From Eonycteris spelaea (Eukaryota; Chordata; Mammalia; Chiroptera; Pteropodidae): DNA of 64,000 bases. Below are positions 31,476-45,989 of the stretch, piece by piece. The stretch's first letter is position 1. Each line of letters opens with the position of its first letter. Below the pieces are notes generated by a model. That model had not been told where the DNA came from. It saw only the letters and a program-made list of their open reading frames with translations, and did not search any database. The position numbers were made by a program, and so were the translations under genes. Location: NCBI GenBank assembly GCA_003508835.1, contig PUFA01000116.1, positions 5,704,001-5,768,000 on the forward strand. Reading direction: 5' to 3'.

Positions 31476-33734
31476 GGTGATGGCCATGTTGGCAGCTGAG
31501 CCAAAGCCAGCAATCACCTACACTCCTTGTTACGCCTGTAGTTGTGATTTTTTTTTTATTACCCGCAGCTTTGTACTTCCCTATTAGATAGAGACTCAAA
31601 TATTCCCAGCCAAGGGCTTCTTCTTTTAAAAAGGCAAGATAAGGTCTGCAAATTCTTAGAACATTTACCACTCAAATCTGTTTTCCAGTAAGACACATTA
31701 CAAATGTTCTCTGAACAATTAAGGGATGAATAAGCAATTGCATTCTTCATTAGGGAGGTTGTGATTGAGAAAAAGTGGTTCTAATCACTGAATCTACCTA
31801 AAATTGTGGGATAACTACAATAAAAAAAAATACAAATCTGTAAATGACTAAGCAATACAAATAGGGAAATTAAGTCATTAGAGGTAATTATGAGAACAAA
31901 AGTAAAATACTCAATGTAAATATAAAAAGAAAGTCTTCTTTTTAAGGTGATTTTAAACTCCAGATTAGTACAATGCGAAATATGAAAGGGAAGTAACAAA
32001 GATGGGGGTGTAATCAGTTTTAGCTTCTTTGATTTCCATCTAAGGAAGTCAATAGTTATTGTTGGCATAATTAGGTAAAAAGAATTTTAATGTTTTAAGA
32101 TAATCATGTAAGATTATCCTTAAAGTCGGGCGTTAACCTTATACATCATAGATGAAAGATAAAAGCAAATGGATATAGTTCATCTAAAGGCAAAATAGAT
32201 AAAAGATAACAAGGAAGCATTAAAATATAGAGAGCATAATTAAAGTGACAGATGTCAAACCAAGTACAATGTCTTAATAAGCATAATATTCTAGAACAAT
32301 TTCTATGGCAAGTCAGCAGAATAAGTACACTGTGAAATTTCTTTCTGTAGCTAGTAATAAAATGTCTCACATTTTATATACTTAAGCTAACTGTGGTCTC
32401 TTGCATTTCTAGAAATGTTCATGTAAATGAGACAGTATTTGGGGGACACTTGACCCTTTAATTTCTTAAATAAAAATGAGACCATCAATGACAGTACAAA
32501 ATCATACTGTTAAGATTAAATATATAAGTGTAAAATCGAATATATAAACATGGAATTTAAAAACACACACGAACACACGCTTGGAACGAGAAAATTGCCA
32601 TCCTTCCCGTTTCTTCCTTCTCCTCTGTTCTACCCCTCTCTTTCCCTGTACCTTTATAACCCAAGGAAAAATAGGGTGATGTTGGCGTGTCTACAGACCC
32701 GATTAGGCTGTAAGCCATACTTTCAAAGCTTCATCTGAGTCTTCGTGCAGCTAAAGCAGCAAACATAAAAAGGGATGACACTTAGAAACGAGCTCACTTT
32801 TTATTTATTATAAACCCAAAGGGATGCACTGTGAAAGTCAGGAGATGATTTAAAAAAAAAAAAATCACAGTATCATCCCATTTAAATTCAACAAAAATAT
32901 AGGCTGAAGGATATGAATCGCTCTAAATGAAAACATGAAATTGTTTGTTTCCATATTGGAAAATAGAGTAAATTTCTTAACTGGATCATATTCGTTCACC
33001 CCATTCAAAGTAGATTAATGAAGCAAAGACATTTGGCAGATAACATAAGATGTTAAATAAAACTAGTAGAAATTACAGAAATTTTCCCATGTTAACTCTT
33101 ATTAAATCCCTTCTGACAACACCAATTCCCCCATTTTTTCCTTCCCGCAAATCTTTTAATGGCCTAGAAGGAGCTTTTCTAACACTGCTCTTTATAATTA
33201 CTAATTTGATTAGGGACAAGGTGGACTTCACTAATTGTTAAATAATTAGGTTCTTTCTCCTTGTAATTTTGTTCTGTGCTATCCTTGAGAATTAATGTTT
33301 GACCATGTGGGCTGTGCTTCTCTGAATCACTGCTATCTATTGGATACTAGAAGAAAAAAGTGACTTATTTATGACTCATGTTGGTTGCAAAATGAAGGAG
33401 AATGGATTTAATGCCACCCTGTATTATTCTGCTGGAGACCCCAGAGTACATACCTTAGTATCTCCCCCAAAAGAGATTTCAAATACTAGGTTAATGTAAT
33501 GCAGCATGTGTAAAAGGAATAGAAGAATGTGATATTAGTGTGACATTCCTCGAAAAGGAAGTCAATACTTATTGTGACTCAAATTCATCTTTCTACTTAG
33601 AGGGATTTTTCTCTTTTGTCATCTAGTTAACTACTGTCCATTTTTAAATTCTCAGGCCACAAATGCACCTAGACTATTGAAAGGGAAAAGGACAAGTCTT
33701 TTCAAAAATTGGTACTAAAAAAAAAAACAACCCT

Positions 33735-34913
33735 GGATATCTACATGTAAAAGAATGAAGATGTATTTTTGCTTTGTGCTATACAAAAAAAAATGAACTC
33801 AAAATGGGTCAAAGACCTAATCTTATCTTAGAAGAAAACATTGAGGAAAATCTTCATGACATGGCATTTGGCAATGATTTCAGACACAAGACTGAAAGCA
33901 TGGCACCCCCCCCCAAAAAAAATAGATAAATTGGACTTAATCAAAATTAAGAATTTTTCTACAGCAAAGGATACTATCAAGAAACCAAAAAGAAAACCCA
34001 CAGAGTAAGAGAAATTCTTTGCAAATTATATATCTGATAATTGGTTAATATCCAGGATATATATATATTAAAAAAAAAAAAAACTCCTAAAACTCAAAAA
34101 CAAAAACCAAATGATTCAATGTAAAAATGGGCAAAGGACTTGACTAGACATTTCTCCAAAGAAGAGATACCAATGTCCACCGAACTCATGAAGAAATGGT
34201 CAACATCACCTGTCATGAAGGAAACACAAGACAAAACCCCAGTGAGATACCACTTCGCACTCACTAGGATGGCGACAGTTTAAAACCGGAAAATAACAAA
34301 TGCCAGTGAGGATGTGCAGGAATGGAAACTCCCATGTATTACTGGCAGCAATGCAAAACGGCTGTGGAAAGCGGTCCAATTGGTTTCTAAAAAGCGAAAC
34401 GTAGCAGCACCACATGACCCAGCAATCTCGCTTCTAAGTTATCTAGCCAGAGGAGGTGAAGGCAGGGGCCAGAACGGATATCTGTTCATAACGGCATTAT
34501 TCACAATAACCAAAAGGCGGGACAACCCAAGTGTCCATCAACAGATGAATGGATAAACGAATGTGGTATATTATTCAACCAGAAAAAGGAATGCAATTTC
34601 GATGTATAATACAACATGGAGGGAACTTGAAAACTTTAGGCGTAGTGAAGTAAGCCAGACGTAGAAGGATAAATAACGTATAATACCAGTTTTATGAGGT
34701 TCTTAGAAGAGGCAAATTCATAGAAAGGAAGCTACCAGGGGCTGGGATGGGGAGAGGTCACTGTTTAATAGAAACAGTTTTTTAGGGGAAGATGACATAT
34801 TTGGGGTATATAGATAGTGATTCACAGCACTGTGAACATAGTTAATACCACTATTGTGGTTTAAATGATAAATATTAAATTATGTATATTTTACCAAAAT
34901 GGAAAAAAAAAAA
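33735..34913 (+). mobile_element. 5'-truncated L1: end of ORF2 and 3' UTR
   Basis: About 1.2 kb matches the L1 3' region, in order: 'aaatgggtcaaagacctaa', 'catttctccaaagaagag', 'cattattcacaataaccaaa', 'caacccaagtgtccatcaac', 'gaatggataaacgaatgtgg', 'gctaccaggggctggg'. It ends in an A-tail near 34,901–34,913. Stops and indels break the ORF2 frame, so the copy is dead. It is an older L1 by its divergence. Confidence 0.88.
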
Positions 34914-37677
34914 AATCTCAGGTCCCAGACTGCCATTTCAGGGAAAGCTTCTGAAATCATGCTCGCTCACAGAAGACTGTGCTTTTTCTTCCTCGTGTTT
35001 ATCCTGGTTGGTAAATATGCATTTATTTGTGTGGTTTTTGAGCAGCTTGCTCTTTTTCACAGGACTGTGTGCTCCGTAATGATTTCCATGTCAGGTTTGC
35101 TTACACATCTTCCAACAGTGTCTAGCTCATCGAAATAATTTGGCATAAAAGTTTTTATTAAATTAACCTTTCCAGTATTGAGAAAAACAAAATATAATCT
35201 TGAGTTCCACATACATTATAATTTTCTAAATCTTTCCTAGCCATGATGTTTATAGAGTTGACTAATTTTAATAGATCATTTAAAAATATATAATTTAGCA
35301 AATGTGGCATGACTAGGCCACACACACACACAGACACAGAGATAGACAAACAAGTCTAATTATTCTATTGTTACATCACGTAATTATCCATGATCAAATT
35401 ATAGATTGTAGAAGGGGTAATTACTTCAAATGGTCTCCAAGAGCCATTATTTTCTTTAATTTGAATTTGTAGGAATGAGGGAGGTAACTGCTTAGAGAGA
35501 GGCACAGCAAAGCATTTTGATTTTAGGTAATTCATTCTGTAGACTGACAATCACGATAAGTAAACAAGGTCACATATCTTGTAATGGGCTGCAAATGAGC
35601 TAGCAGCGTGGGTTAGAATTATGGACTTTTATATCTGATAATTTGCAGTAACTTTTCATGTGATCACGAAAAGTTCAGGGTGAACAAGATAAAAAGAGTG
35701 AGATTTGCTCCTATTTTTTTTTTTTTTCCTCATTGGACTAGGAAGCTGAAGATTTTAGGATGGCTCCTTTGATGAAAGCTTTGGAGTTGAATACCCAGAA
35801 GAATATTGACAAAGTTTCATTCCATGAACATTTTTATCAAGCAATTCTCCTTTTGAACACCCTCCCCCAGCCTTTTTTTTTTTTTTTTTTTTTTTGTGGT
35901 GGTGATAGTGGTGGTGAGGATGCTGGATTTAATGCTATTTAAAATGGGAGCATTTCTGTAGTTAGATTGATATATTGAAGTCTTTTTCATATGTCTATTC
36001 CTACTTAATCTGCTTTGTCAGTATTCACCGGTTACTCACTTAGTCTGTTTTTTCAAATGGAAATAATTTTAGGTCTTTGTAAATAAATGATTAAGGCCTT
36101 TAAGACTGTTTTTGTTGGGACTCTGATAAGTTTGTGTATAATTATGTTGTGTGCCTTTCCCTGTGATCCGGAGTTTTTCCATCTGCTAAATGCCATTGAG
36201 TAATTTCAAAAAAAAAAAAAAAAAAGCTGCTAAAAACTGGTTGGCAGAGAGACAAGATTCAAGCAGTCGAAGTTAGTATAATATGATAAAGGATGCTTTG
36301 GGTTTTTTCCTCTTAACAGCTGGCTTGAAAATTTCCTCAGGGAACGTTATTTTGCTATGTTTGGAGGAAATGTGTCGGTAAGTTATTTGGGGCATTTGGG
36401 GCGACGCAATGTGCAAGCCCAGGCAGCAAGATGTTCCCATTTAAGTCCCGTGCCTCAGGCTGGTTAACAACCCCCTTTTCATTTTTGCTGTGTATTTGAT
36501 GCATGTATAAATGAGGGTGTGGGGGCTTGAGCAAGGTTGAATTGCTTTACGTAATAAAGGGTTGAGTGTGTAGGGGTTTGAGTTTAACTATTTTTTAAAT
36601 AGTAATGAGATGGAAATTTCAGGATACCAAAGGGGGGGGGGGCGGGGGAGGAGAAGCAGTCAAAGGGAATCACACTTTCTTCTCAAAAAGTTCATACCGG
36701 TCAAACGAGATGCAGCTGTCAGCCATACAGCTTCAGGTCTCTGGGGTGTTGGGGTCATCGGTGACTCTGGTGGGGGCGGTGAAAATGACAGAGGCTTCGG
36801 TGGTGGCCTGGGGCTGGCTCCTCCAGGCTCCTATTTTGCCAGAAAAGAGAGGGTATATTATAGCCATAAATATTCTAGTCTCTGGGTCAGAATCGTCATG
36901 TTTGCTTTCCCGGGAAAATCTCCTAACAATGATTTTTGTCTTCCTTGGGACATTTCTAATTTACTAATGAAAACTAACCAGATTCCTAGGAAATGTATTG
37001 GTACAGAGCGACCTGCATCTTTGAGGAACGGGTGCGATGAGAAGTTACCTTTATGTAACGGTCATAACCTCTTAGTACCTCTTCAGTTGCCCTAAAACGT
37101 TAAGCACTACCACATCACTTTGTCCGGAGAGCCTCCTGGAGATGTGCCTGTCTGAGATTGAAGGAGGAGGGTCTGGGGAAACAAAAAAGACAATAAAGCT
37201 GGAAGGAGAGAATGGGGGTGGGTGGGGGGTGGGGATGGGGTGGTGCTGTTAGAGCTAACCTGTGTCACCCCGTCAAGCAGCTTAATGGACAGGTGTGCTT
37301 TTTCTATGTCCTCTTTTTCTTTTTTACTGACTTGATATGGATAACTAGAAGGATCTTGGAAGTTAACATTTTTAAAAAGGCAGATGGCAAAACAGCAACA
37401 GCTCCTCAGTCTCTGATTTACTCCCTGGAGAGGTGATTCTCATCAACCAGGAATGCCTGCGTAGGGCCTTACATGAGCAAGAGAGAGTCTTCTGCCGTGG
37501 TTATGCCATTATGAAGCTTCGTGTTTTCTCGTCACAGCCGCTCATGTGACCCTAACTCATACACTCTGCTGGGGCGTGGATTAAACAGAGATTGTTCACA
37601 TGGACACAGGAGTCAACAGGTCAGCGAAAGGGGATATTGAACAGTGATTTGCGAAACCTAAACTATGAGGTACTCTC

Positions 37678-37695
37678 GCAGGGCGCCCCCTGTTC
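37678..37695 (-). promoter_or_regulatory. CTCF-like motif in the gene desert
   Basis: On + it reads gcagggcgccccctgttc. The reverse complement gives an AGGGGGCGC core as in CTCF sites, with a weaker left flank. Motif-only call. Confidence 0.35.
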
Positions 37696-38467
37696 TGAGC
37701 CTGTTTCAGGGAGGGGAAAAAACCCAGCGTAATATAACACAAAACATGGCTGCCTCAGTCCTCACTTCTGTTAGCGGGTCATGAGGACTCGATTAATGGC
37801 CACTACTTTCCTTCGACCCTCCACCATGCTAACATTGTTTTGGGGAGGTCGAAGGACACTTCTATTCCCAGAGGGTCTGAGTCTGCGGGGTGCTGGCTTT
37901 TCCAGGTTGCTGCTGTTTGTATTATCGAGGGGTGTTGGACAGAGGAGGACTCACTCAGAGGCACCCCAGAGAATACTCGGGCTTCCAGGTGGAGTCCTGC
38001 TCGCCAGCACATGCAACAACCACCAAATTTCCCTTTGATCTTGGGGATCATTCCCTAACAGTGCAGTGACCACCTTATAAAAATGCATCAAAATAGTTAC
38101 CCATTATTGCTTAACTCCCCTCCCCTCCATGTATTCGATTTGTGCGTGTGCTTGTGTTTGGAATCTATATTTTTTCAGCTTTTCTCCTGAAATTTTCATT
38201 TTAGCCATAATTTTTAATTTCCATGACCTCTCTCTTATTCTTCGCTTTTTGAAAAAAGAATTTGTTTTCACTTTATCCTTTCCTTCATCAATGAACACAG
38301 TACATCCTCAAACTTTTTCTGAAGAATAAAAAAAGAGACTTACAATTGAATCGATGTCTTCGTCTTTTTCCTGCATTATCTCTGTTTTCTCTGGAGTCAA
38401 TATTTCTGTTTTATGACCTTGATCCCGTCCTTTTATGCTACTACGTAAGCAAGAGTAATTAATTAAT

Positions 38468-38820
38468 GATACCTGTTATAACAAACCACCCCCCAGTTCT
38501 TAGCGGCATAAACCCAAGAGAAGTCGTTTCATTTTGTTTTCTTTTTACAGAAAGGCCAATGGGCATCTTTCTGTTCAGGAAGCTCACCTGGGCAGCTTTC
38601 CTATGAGAGGTGACACAGAGATCCAGGATACGACTGCCTAAGGCTTCCCACTGTGGTCACAAAAGGTGAGAAATAGGAGGATCACATTGTTGGAGACTTG
38701 CTGGTTGGGGCCAGGCCTGGACGGGGCATACGTTTCTGCCCACATTTTAGAACTAGTCATCTGGCCCCATCTCGATGCAAGGGAACTGGGAAATGTAATT
38801 TTCTTGTACTCCCAAGAGAA
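38468..38820 (-). mobile_element. MaLR-like LTR remnant
   Basis: The beginning 'ttataacaaaccacccccc' plus 'cttagcggcataaaccc' resembles the reverse complement of the end of an MLT1 LTR. The remainder is less certain. No coding capacity. Confidence 0.4.
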
Positions 38821-40119
38821 AAATAAAACAGTTACATAAATGTATAGCATTGTCTTTGCCACAGCTGTTTTTTTTTTCCTTAAAACAAAACAAAACAAAA
38901 CATGTCTGCTGATATTCAGTCATCCAATCCTGTTTATGAATAAAAAGATGTCAATTATTACCTGTGACTCACCGACATTTCCTTTGATAGCGGCCTCTTC
39001 CCTGCAGGAGAAGGCTGACTCAGGTGTGGTGTGGGGACTGGCAGGCTTTCAGCGCAGATGAGCAAGCCAGCAACCTCTTCTCCGGAGGCCGCTGCCCCTC
39101 TTAGGTTAACAGTTTCATTCCTTCGAGAGGCGTTTTTCTTCGAGAGCTGCATGTCAGGGACGTCTCCTCAGACACATTCATACACGTGGAGGCCGGAAAG
39201 GAGGCTCTGACTCAACAGCATTGGACGAATAGCTCTTCAAACAACTGTCTTGTGTTGTGTTCTGTCTTGTGTCCTGACTGCATCCCTGGGGACCCGAGGA
39301 GCTCTGTTGAAACAGCGCCGTCTCCTCTCCTCCCCGTCCTGAGCTGCGTCCGCTCTGATGTGTGTCCGCTCGGCCCTAGTCATCTTTGATCTTTTGGAAA
39401 CTCAGTCAAACCTTGTTTTGCTAATATTTTCCTTCCACTATTTAGCAATTGTAGTAATTGCTTCGCTTTCGTGCTTACGAATACTTATATTCCAATAGTT
39501 TGTTGCCTGTTGTTTTATTTTCGAGTGAGGGAAGGTACATAATTTTCTTCAGCTATCACCTTGACCTGAAAGTGATATGTTTTTCCCTTAGCGATGGATG
39601 ACTTTCCAGGCCAACGTAGCTATTTTCTGTGTCATTAAATAATCTAAAACAAGTTTTGAGACGTGAAAAATATTTTATCTTGTAGTATACACCATAACTT
39701 ACGTAATTTTTTGACAATTAGAAACAAGTCTACAATGGGCATTCTCGTACCTGAGATGTTAAACGTCCGATGATTTTCTTAGATCAAGTAATTCCTTGAA
39801 TTGCTGGCTCAAAGGCTATTTGCTTTTCTACGACTTAATGTGTATTTAGCGAATTGCCTTCGAGAAATATCACACTGTCTTATAAGCCCATTGGCAGTAG
39901 GTAGTGTCATTTAAAAATATCTTTACCAGTTTACTTATTCCAGTAGAACTCACAATTCGGGTACCTTTGTTTCTTCAGCTACAGAAAAACGGTCCAGATA
40001 ATGGAGCTTTGTAAGGCATTAAACATGTACTTCACACATGCCTGTCACAAACTAAAAATAGAGGTAAATTTTGTTTTAAAAACGGTAAATTATTTCAAAG
40101 ATAAAAGAACCAGATGGCT

Positions 40120-40205
40120 GTCTTTAGGGTTGTTCTGAGGATTAAATGAGATAATGTATGTAAAGATATACAGAAGTGGCGCATATGTCATATATCAGTG
40201 TTAAG
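40120..40205 (+). repeat. MIR SINE 3' part
   Basis: 'gttgttctgaggattaaatg' followed by 'agataatgtatgtaaag' is the MIR right half. The left half is not recognisable. Confidence 0.6.
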
Positions 40206-42129
40206 CATGAGTGTTCTCTCTTCTTCTAATCTCAGCCTCTGAATGCAAGGGGTATTCCAAATTCAACGCCCTGGCTGGACACAGGGAAAGCAAGTGGTCA
40301 CGTGGGTAGCAGCTGCGCTCGGGGGGGGGGGCAGGTGGTAAGAATGACCCATTACTGAAGAAGGGCAAAGAGACCAACAAAGGAGGGACCTCAGGGAATT
40401 TAACTTCTCCTTGGCCGAGCATCCGGATTCTCTTTTGATTACAGATTTATCTGAGCATTTTGTGTGAGCGATTTATTTGAAAGGCTGCTGTCTTCCTCTC
40501 CCTGGACATCACCCCTGAGGCTAAGTGATTTCCTGCTCACCCCCACCTCCACTGAGTGTTTATGTGAACTGACCCAGGTACACAGAGAACACGTTTCTGG
40601 TTCCCTCAAGAGCTCTGGGATTTGGGTAACAAGCTGGCAGGAAGGAAGGGACAGAGTTTTGAAAAAGAATGAAGCGAAAAGAACTAGTGTAAGATACATT
40701 GTGGATACGCAAACAGGTAACACTGAATATGGAAGGGTGAATATAAAATTATTGGAACGTTAGGTCCAGAAATGATAGGATAAAGAGAACTCAGGTTGAA
40801 CAGGTGGAAAAATTGTTCAGACGTGCCTCTGCCTTGACCTTTTCTGTAAATTTGGGATCTTTGGGATGAAATACTGGGTACGTGAAGCATTTTACGTTAA
40901 AAGTTATATTTTCTTTGTTCCCTTTTCTTCCTTTCCCCTCTGCTTTTCCTGTGCTGAAGTGCACCCTATTCCGTTAAATGAAGCCATTGTTCTACATCAC
41001 ATTCAGCTCTAAAACACATCTGATTAAGGATAAGTGTCCCCAGATCCACTCACACAGTCCTTGCGTGCTTCATTTCCTCCCCATGTGCCCTGAAATCACC
41101 TCTGAGCATCTTCCACGTGCCGCCTTACGGAGTAAATGAGCCCGCAAGATGTCCTTTTTGAGTTTTATATCAAGCTAGGTTATGCATTCTTCTGCTGGTC
41201 AGAGATGTTAAATAATCAGGGCTTAAACAAACAAACAAAAAATGGTTTTTCATTTACATAAAAGAAGCCTGGAGGCTGGTCAAGAGGCTGCAGGGTGGTT
41301 TTGGCGGATGGACGTTTATTTTTCTTTCACATAAAGGCTTGAATGTAAGTAGTTCAGGGCAGTCGCAGGAGCTTCACAATGACTAAGACCTGAAACAACT
41401 CCCTCCCTCCTTCCTTCCACCCTTTCTTCTTTCCTCCCCTGCATCCCCATCCGTTTCTATCTATGTTTGGCACATCTAGGCTGCTTTTTATCTAGTCCTA
41501 TGTGTCTCAGAGATTACTAACTTATTTTCTATATTTAGCGCGTCTTATGAACGCTGCCACTGTCTCACAGGCTCCTTGCGTCGGCACTTAGTTTCCTTAC
41601 CCTCTGTATTTGCTTTCTTGTCTCTGTAACAGGTTCCAACATTCTCATGGGAGATACATAACAGATAAATGTCAGATAAGCGCCACGTGTAAATAATATG
41701 GCTTATACAGGTGACAAATACCTTTTAATTCGTTCTCTCTTGGTTATTCATTACACTGAAAAGTTTGAAGTCTAGACGAGTTGTCCTGTGCTAGCTTCTC
41801 TCTTTAATATTCATTTTCTTATCCTTTACTTTCCTCGGACTTTGGGACATTGTCAGGAAGAAATACGGGAACCCTGAAATTCTCAATTTCTGCAAATTCT
41901 TACGTCTTTCAAATATTTGACATTCTTATGACGGCAGATGTACACGCTAACAGAAAACCCAGTTTTGTTGTTCTTTTGTCTGTTGAGCACGCTCGTGGAA
42001 AAGGAAAATTAAAAAAAATATCTCTCTCTTGCCTCCGATCTTAGCTTTTTCTTGTTTCTCTGTTTCCCAGGGGGAAGCAAAGCCAACCATTTCCCTGACG
42101 TGACATAACACTGTCATCAAGGGCTCTGC

Positions 42130-42345
42130 AGCCAAACTGCCTGGCTTGGTCTCTTGGCTCAACTACTTACTAGTCTTGTGAGGTGGGTAGAATTAGCTAA
42201 CCCACCTGTGCTTTCTTATCGACGGAGTGGGGGTAATAAGAAAAGCTGTCTGCAGCTCAGGCTCTTTGTCAGGACAAAGGTGATAAACATTTCCAGGCTC
42301 AGAACAGTGCCTGGGGAAGAGTCAGCCCTGATAGGCATCATCAGA
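42130..42345 (+). repeat. MIR SINE copy
   Basis: The order 'actgcctggcttggtctc' – 'caactacttactag' – 'gtgataaacatttccaggct' – 'cagaacagtgcctgg' follows the MIR consensus in forward orientation. Confidence 0.7.
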
Positions 42346-42409
42346 AGGCCAGGTCAACGCTGCTGTTCTCGGTCTGTGACAGGAAGTAATGGACCTCATT
42401 AGACACAGG

Positions 42410-42640
42410 AGCTTTGGTGCTAGGCTTTGGATGGGATCCAGATGTTGCCTGTATTGTGTGACCCCCAGACGAGTGATTTAGTCTCTCCAAGCCTCAGTGT
42501 TCTCATTTGTTAAATGAGACAAATTCTCACCACCTCTCGGATTATGTAGCTTCATTTTAAGGGTGATGATATATAAAAACAACTAAGTTGCACCTGGACG
42601 CAGCAAGTACTCAGGACATGTTATCTGGTAGAAAAAAGAA
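42410..42640 (+). repeat. MIR SINE copy, next to another MIR
   Basis: 'gtgtgaccccc' – 'agtctctccaagcctcagtg' – 'ttctcatttgttaaatgag' is the MIR core in forward orientation, only about 70 bp after the preceding MIR. Confidence 0.7.
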
Positions 42641-43172
42641 ATTGCTCGTTCTCTATGTCTCTGTAGTCCACTAATCTTTAAGCTTGTTTTGGGAATTTGT
42701 CATTGATTTTCGATTTGCATAAGAAGTTTTTTTTTTTTTCAATGAGTCACTTTCCTTAGCAACGGTTTACCGCCCTGAAACTTCGCCAAACTGCTCTATG
42801 TCAACTTCCTTTAGCAGGAGAGAACTCAGTTCTAATCAAGCCCACAACTTTTCACAGAGCACAGCGAGGTTTTAAACGGAGATATGAACGAAGCTTTCTC
42901 GCATCCTCACTGCTCTTAGTAACACAGTCAAGAATGAACATACCCGACAGGCCAAATAATTGTTGCTATTGATATGACTCACGGTGAGCCTTACATGTGG
43001 GATCTTGAGGTGTGCGTGTGAGAGAAAGTGTGTGTATGTGTGTGTGTGTGAGAGTGTGAGTGTCCATCGGCCTCTCCCCTCCGAGACTTGTTTTTCCCGC
43101 TTTGAGGCACCTCGCTCTGGGAGTGACAGCACCTGGACTCCCCGGTTCTCATTCTGTTTTTCTCCCCTGAAT

Positions 43173-43173
<1 letters not shown>

Positions 43174-43218
<45 letters not shown>

Positions 43219-43220
43219 TT
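43174..43220 (+). repeat. (CT)n microsatellite with T-run
   Basis: About 37 bp of CT dinucleotides are followed by about 10 T. A (GT)n-rich stretch lies just upstream at about 43,016–43,050. Confidence 0.9.
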
Positions 43221-44099
43221 CCTGCCTGCTCAAATGTTTCCCTTATCCCCAATTAACCACACCCAGGGTCAGAGCCCCACCCTCTCACCCTGGAGGTTTG
43301 GACTTGGTTCTTATTAGGATCCAGTCGGCACTACCCAGCCTCATCGCCAACACTGCTGACATCATGCAGTTAGCTCTGCTCTGTGGCAGATACTGTTTTC
43401 CTTTTTTCTCAACTTTTTTTCCAGCATCACGTCCCGGCCTTATTTAGTTACCCCTCTTTGGGTGGCCCCTTCCCACTCTTGGCTCCCCGCGAGGCTCACC
43501 AAAACCAGCAGCGCAGGAAGGGCTGTGGTGGGAGGCGGTGGGACTGACCACCCTGCTTCTGCTCATCACTGTTGAGTCTTGCCTTTTAGTCCACCGCCCT
43601 CTTGAAAACTAAAGCTTAGCATTCCCTGCTTCACACCCCGAGATGATCTCCAGGATCATTCACTCATGCCCTCCGTCTGTTCCTTTTCCGTGCTCATCCC
43701 TCGCTGGACATCCCGGCTTCCTGTCAGTGTGAACTACTCTGCACCATTTTCAGTGCTGTCCTCAATAGGTAACATGGAGTTTGAACCTAATGGCAGTAAT
43801 TCGCTTAGTTACCTGCTCAGATAAGTGAAGTGGAGTGAGGCTGAGGCTCAGTAGATGGCACTCAACACACATTATACGACTACATGTACCTCAAAAACAT
43901 AAACACTGCCAGTTTCCCTCTCCTGCTTTATTTCTCAGAAACAACCATTATTAGCAATCCAGTGTGCCTTTTCCCAGCCCTTTCTCTCTCTCTCCTCTAT
44001 TTGCGCTTTACTAAAATAAGCTACTTCGGAATGGATAGCAGGCATCAAATTACTACTGGTGTGTTAATAATGATGAATGAGTATGTGTGTGCATGTGTA

Positions 44100-44690
44100 G
44101 TTTTATATATTCATATATAAACTGCTTTGCATATACGTTTTACTATAAATCATATTGTTTCATACATATTACTTGGCAGCTTGCCTTTTTTTTTTTTTTT
44201 TTTTTTTTACTAGCAGCGTATCTTGAGACTATTTCTAGGTACACATATTGCTCTATTTCATTCAACAGGACTGCTGCATAGTTTTTTCGATTTTTGCATA
44301 TGTATTGTCCATTCCTACTAGAAGATATTTACTCTTTCCTTATACTGTCATTGACAACCAACACTGTAACATAAATCCTGGCCAACTCTTTTGCCTCCCT
44401 GTATGTGTATGTTTATGCCATTATTTCTTTGAAGGGAAATGTCGAGTAAAATGTTACGCGCATTTTTAATCAGTGTGGCCAAACCGCCCTCCGCAAAGAC
44501 TGTCGTGGTTCCCGTTGTAGCTGGGGGTGAGAGTGCGTCTTTCCCTGCTGCCAACCAGTTTCGGGCAGTCTTGTTCCCTTTAATTTTGCCGATCCGACGG
44601 GTGAAATGCTGTTTGCTTTGGAAAACATTCACAGTTCACTGATCGTTAGGTAGATTAAGCCTCTTGCAGTGTGTTTATTGGTCTTCTTCA
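44100..44690 (+). mobile_element. Probable old L1-derived fragment
   Basis: The block includes 'ttcattcaacaggactgctgc', 'ggccaaaccgccctccgcaa', 'gtgagagtgcg' and 'ttgccgatccgacgggtga'. This resembles a widespread old L1 segment (around 'ccaaattgccctcc' and 'ccaatctgataggtgaa'), strongly diverged. A T-run of about 23 interrupts it at 44,186–44,209. Confidence 0.5.
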
Positions 44691-45989
44691 TTGGGAGTCG
44701 GTCCTTTACACATTTTTATTCTTATTCTCATTCTTTTTCTATTTCAGGGGAAGAAATTCCCCTCTGTCGTGCTCAGGAATGAGTCCTCACGCTTCCTTGT
44801 TTCTCATTGTCTTCACTCCTTAGCGTCCTCAATGTTCCTGTTTTCACTGGTTTCTTCCTCTCGGCTTTCAAACAATCGGAGTGCAATGATCTCCAATGAT
44901 CTCGGGATAAAAGACTTTGTCAGACTTCACCTTCTCTCGTTCTCTCCCCTGCTGTACTTCTCAAATGCTTATTCCATGTCTGTCCTCTCACGGCCTCTAA
45001 TCACTGATACCAGTGGTTCCACTCAGTCCTAATTCACTGACCTTTTTTTTTGGGGGGGGGGTCTCTTTAAATCCTGTTGCCTTTTTTTTTTTTTTTTTTT
45101 ATCACAGACTTCTCTTAACTCCCAGGTGCCATCCCATTTCTCACCTCTAGGACTGACTTCTTTGTTCTTTAATTTTTTTTTTTTTTCCTTCTTTTGACAA
45201 GAAAGTGTGAGTTTTCAAGGATTCCTGGATTTGGACTTTCGTTCTTTACCTTCATTGTAGCTTTGGAGATCTTGTCCATTGCAAATGTTTCGGCTATTAC
45301 CTTTACGGGAAAATCTTCCAAATCACTGTCACGAGTCCTAACGTCACTTTAAAAGTCCAGTCTTTCACTTTACTTTTAACCATTGAATTGGACCACCAAA
45401 GCTTCAAGGTCAGAGCACTATATTATCCTTATTATCCTCCTCTGTCCCACACCAATATAATTTTACCATTTTCGTGGGTAACAAAAAAGAGAAAACCTTA
45501 TTGTGCAAGTAGCAGAATTCTCCCTAGATAGAGATTTACTTTGTCTACCAAATACCTTAATGAGTCGCTTTTGGTGAAGAGGGATAAGTGGGAGGGTAAC
45601 TTCAGAAAGGATGGAGCTTATACCCAAAGACGTGGTCTTTGCTTTCTAAGTGGGGTGATCAGCTATTACACTTTAGTTTAGCTGAACATACTCCTCAAGA
45701 GCTGAATTGTCTGGGACAATAATGAGGACGGGAGTGGCTGTGGAAAGAAAGAGAAGAAACAATGTAGCTGGCATCCAGAATGGAAATTTGGCAAAAGACC
45801 AGGCATGTTTAAGAAGGATTTTATGAAGCTTTTCACGTGGTATAGAATTATAGATTGCTGATATTTCCCTTCCCAAAAGATGTTGATTGCTCTACTGTCT
45901 TCGTACTTGTTACTGTTTTTATTTTTTTTTTAAAAAAAGAGTTTTATTTTCTTTATCTTGAACCACTATACAAAACATGTCTTTTTTTC

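Noticed and set aside
34314..34556. 80-codon + frame (MQEWKLPCITGS…)
   Set aside because: It is inside the dead L1 3' region, not a host gene.
42872..43252. 126-codon Arg/Glu-rich frame on −
   Set aside because: It runs through (CT)n and (GT)n tracts; no conserved content.
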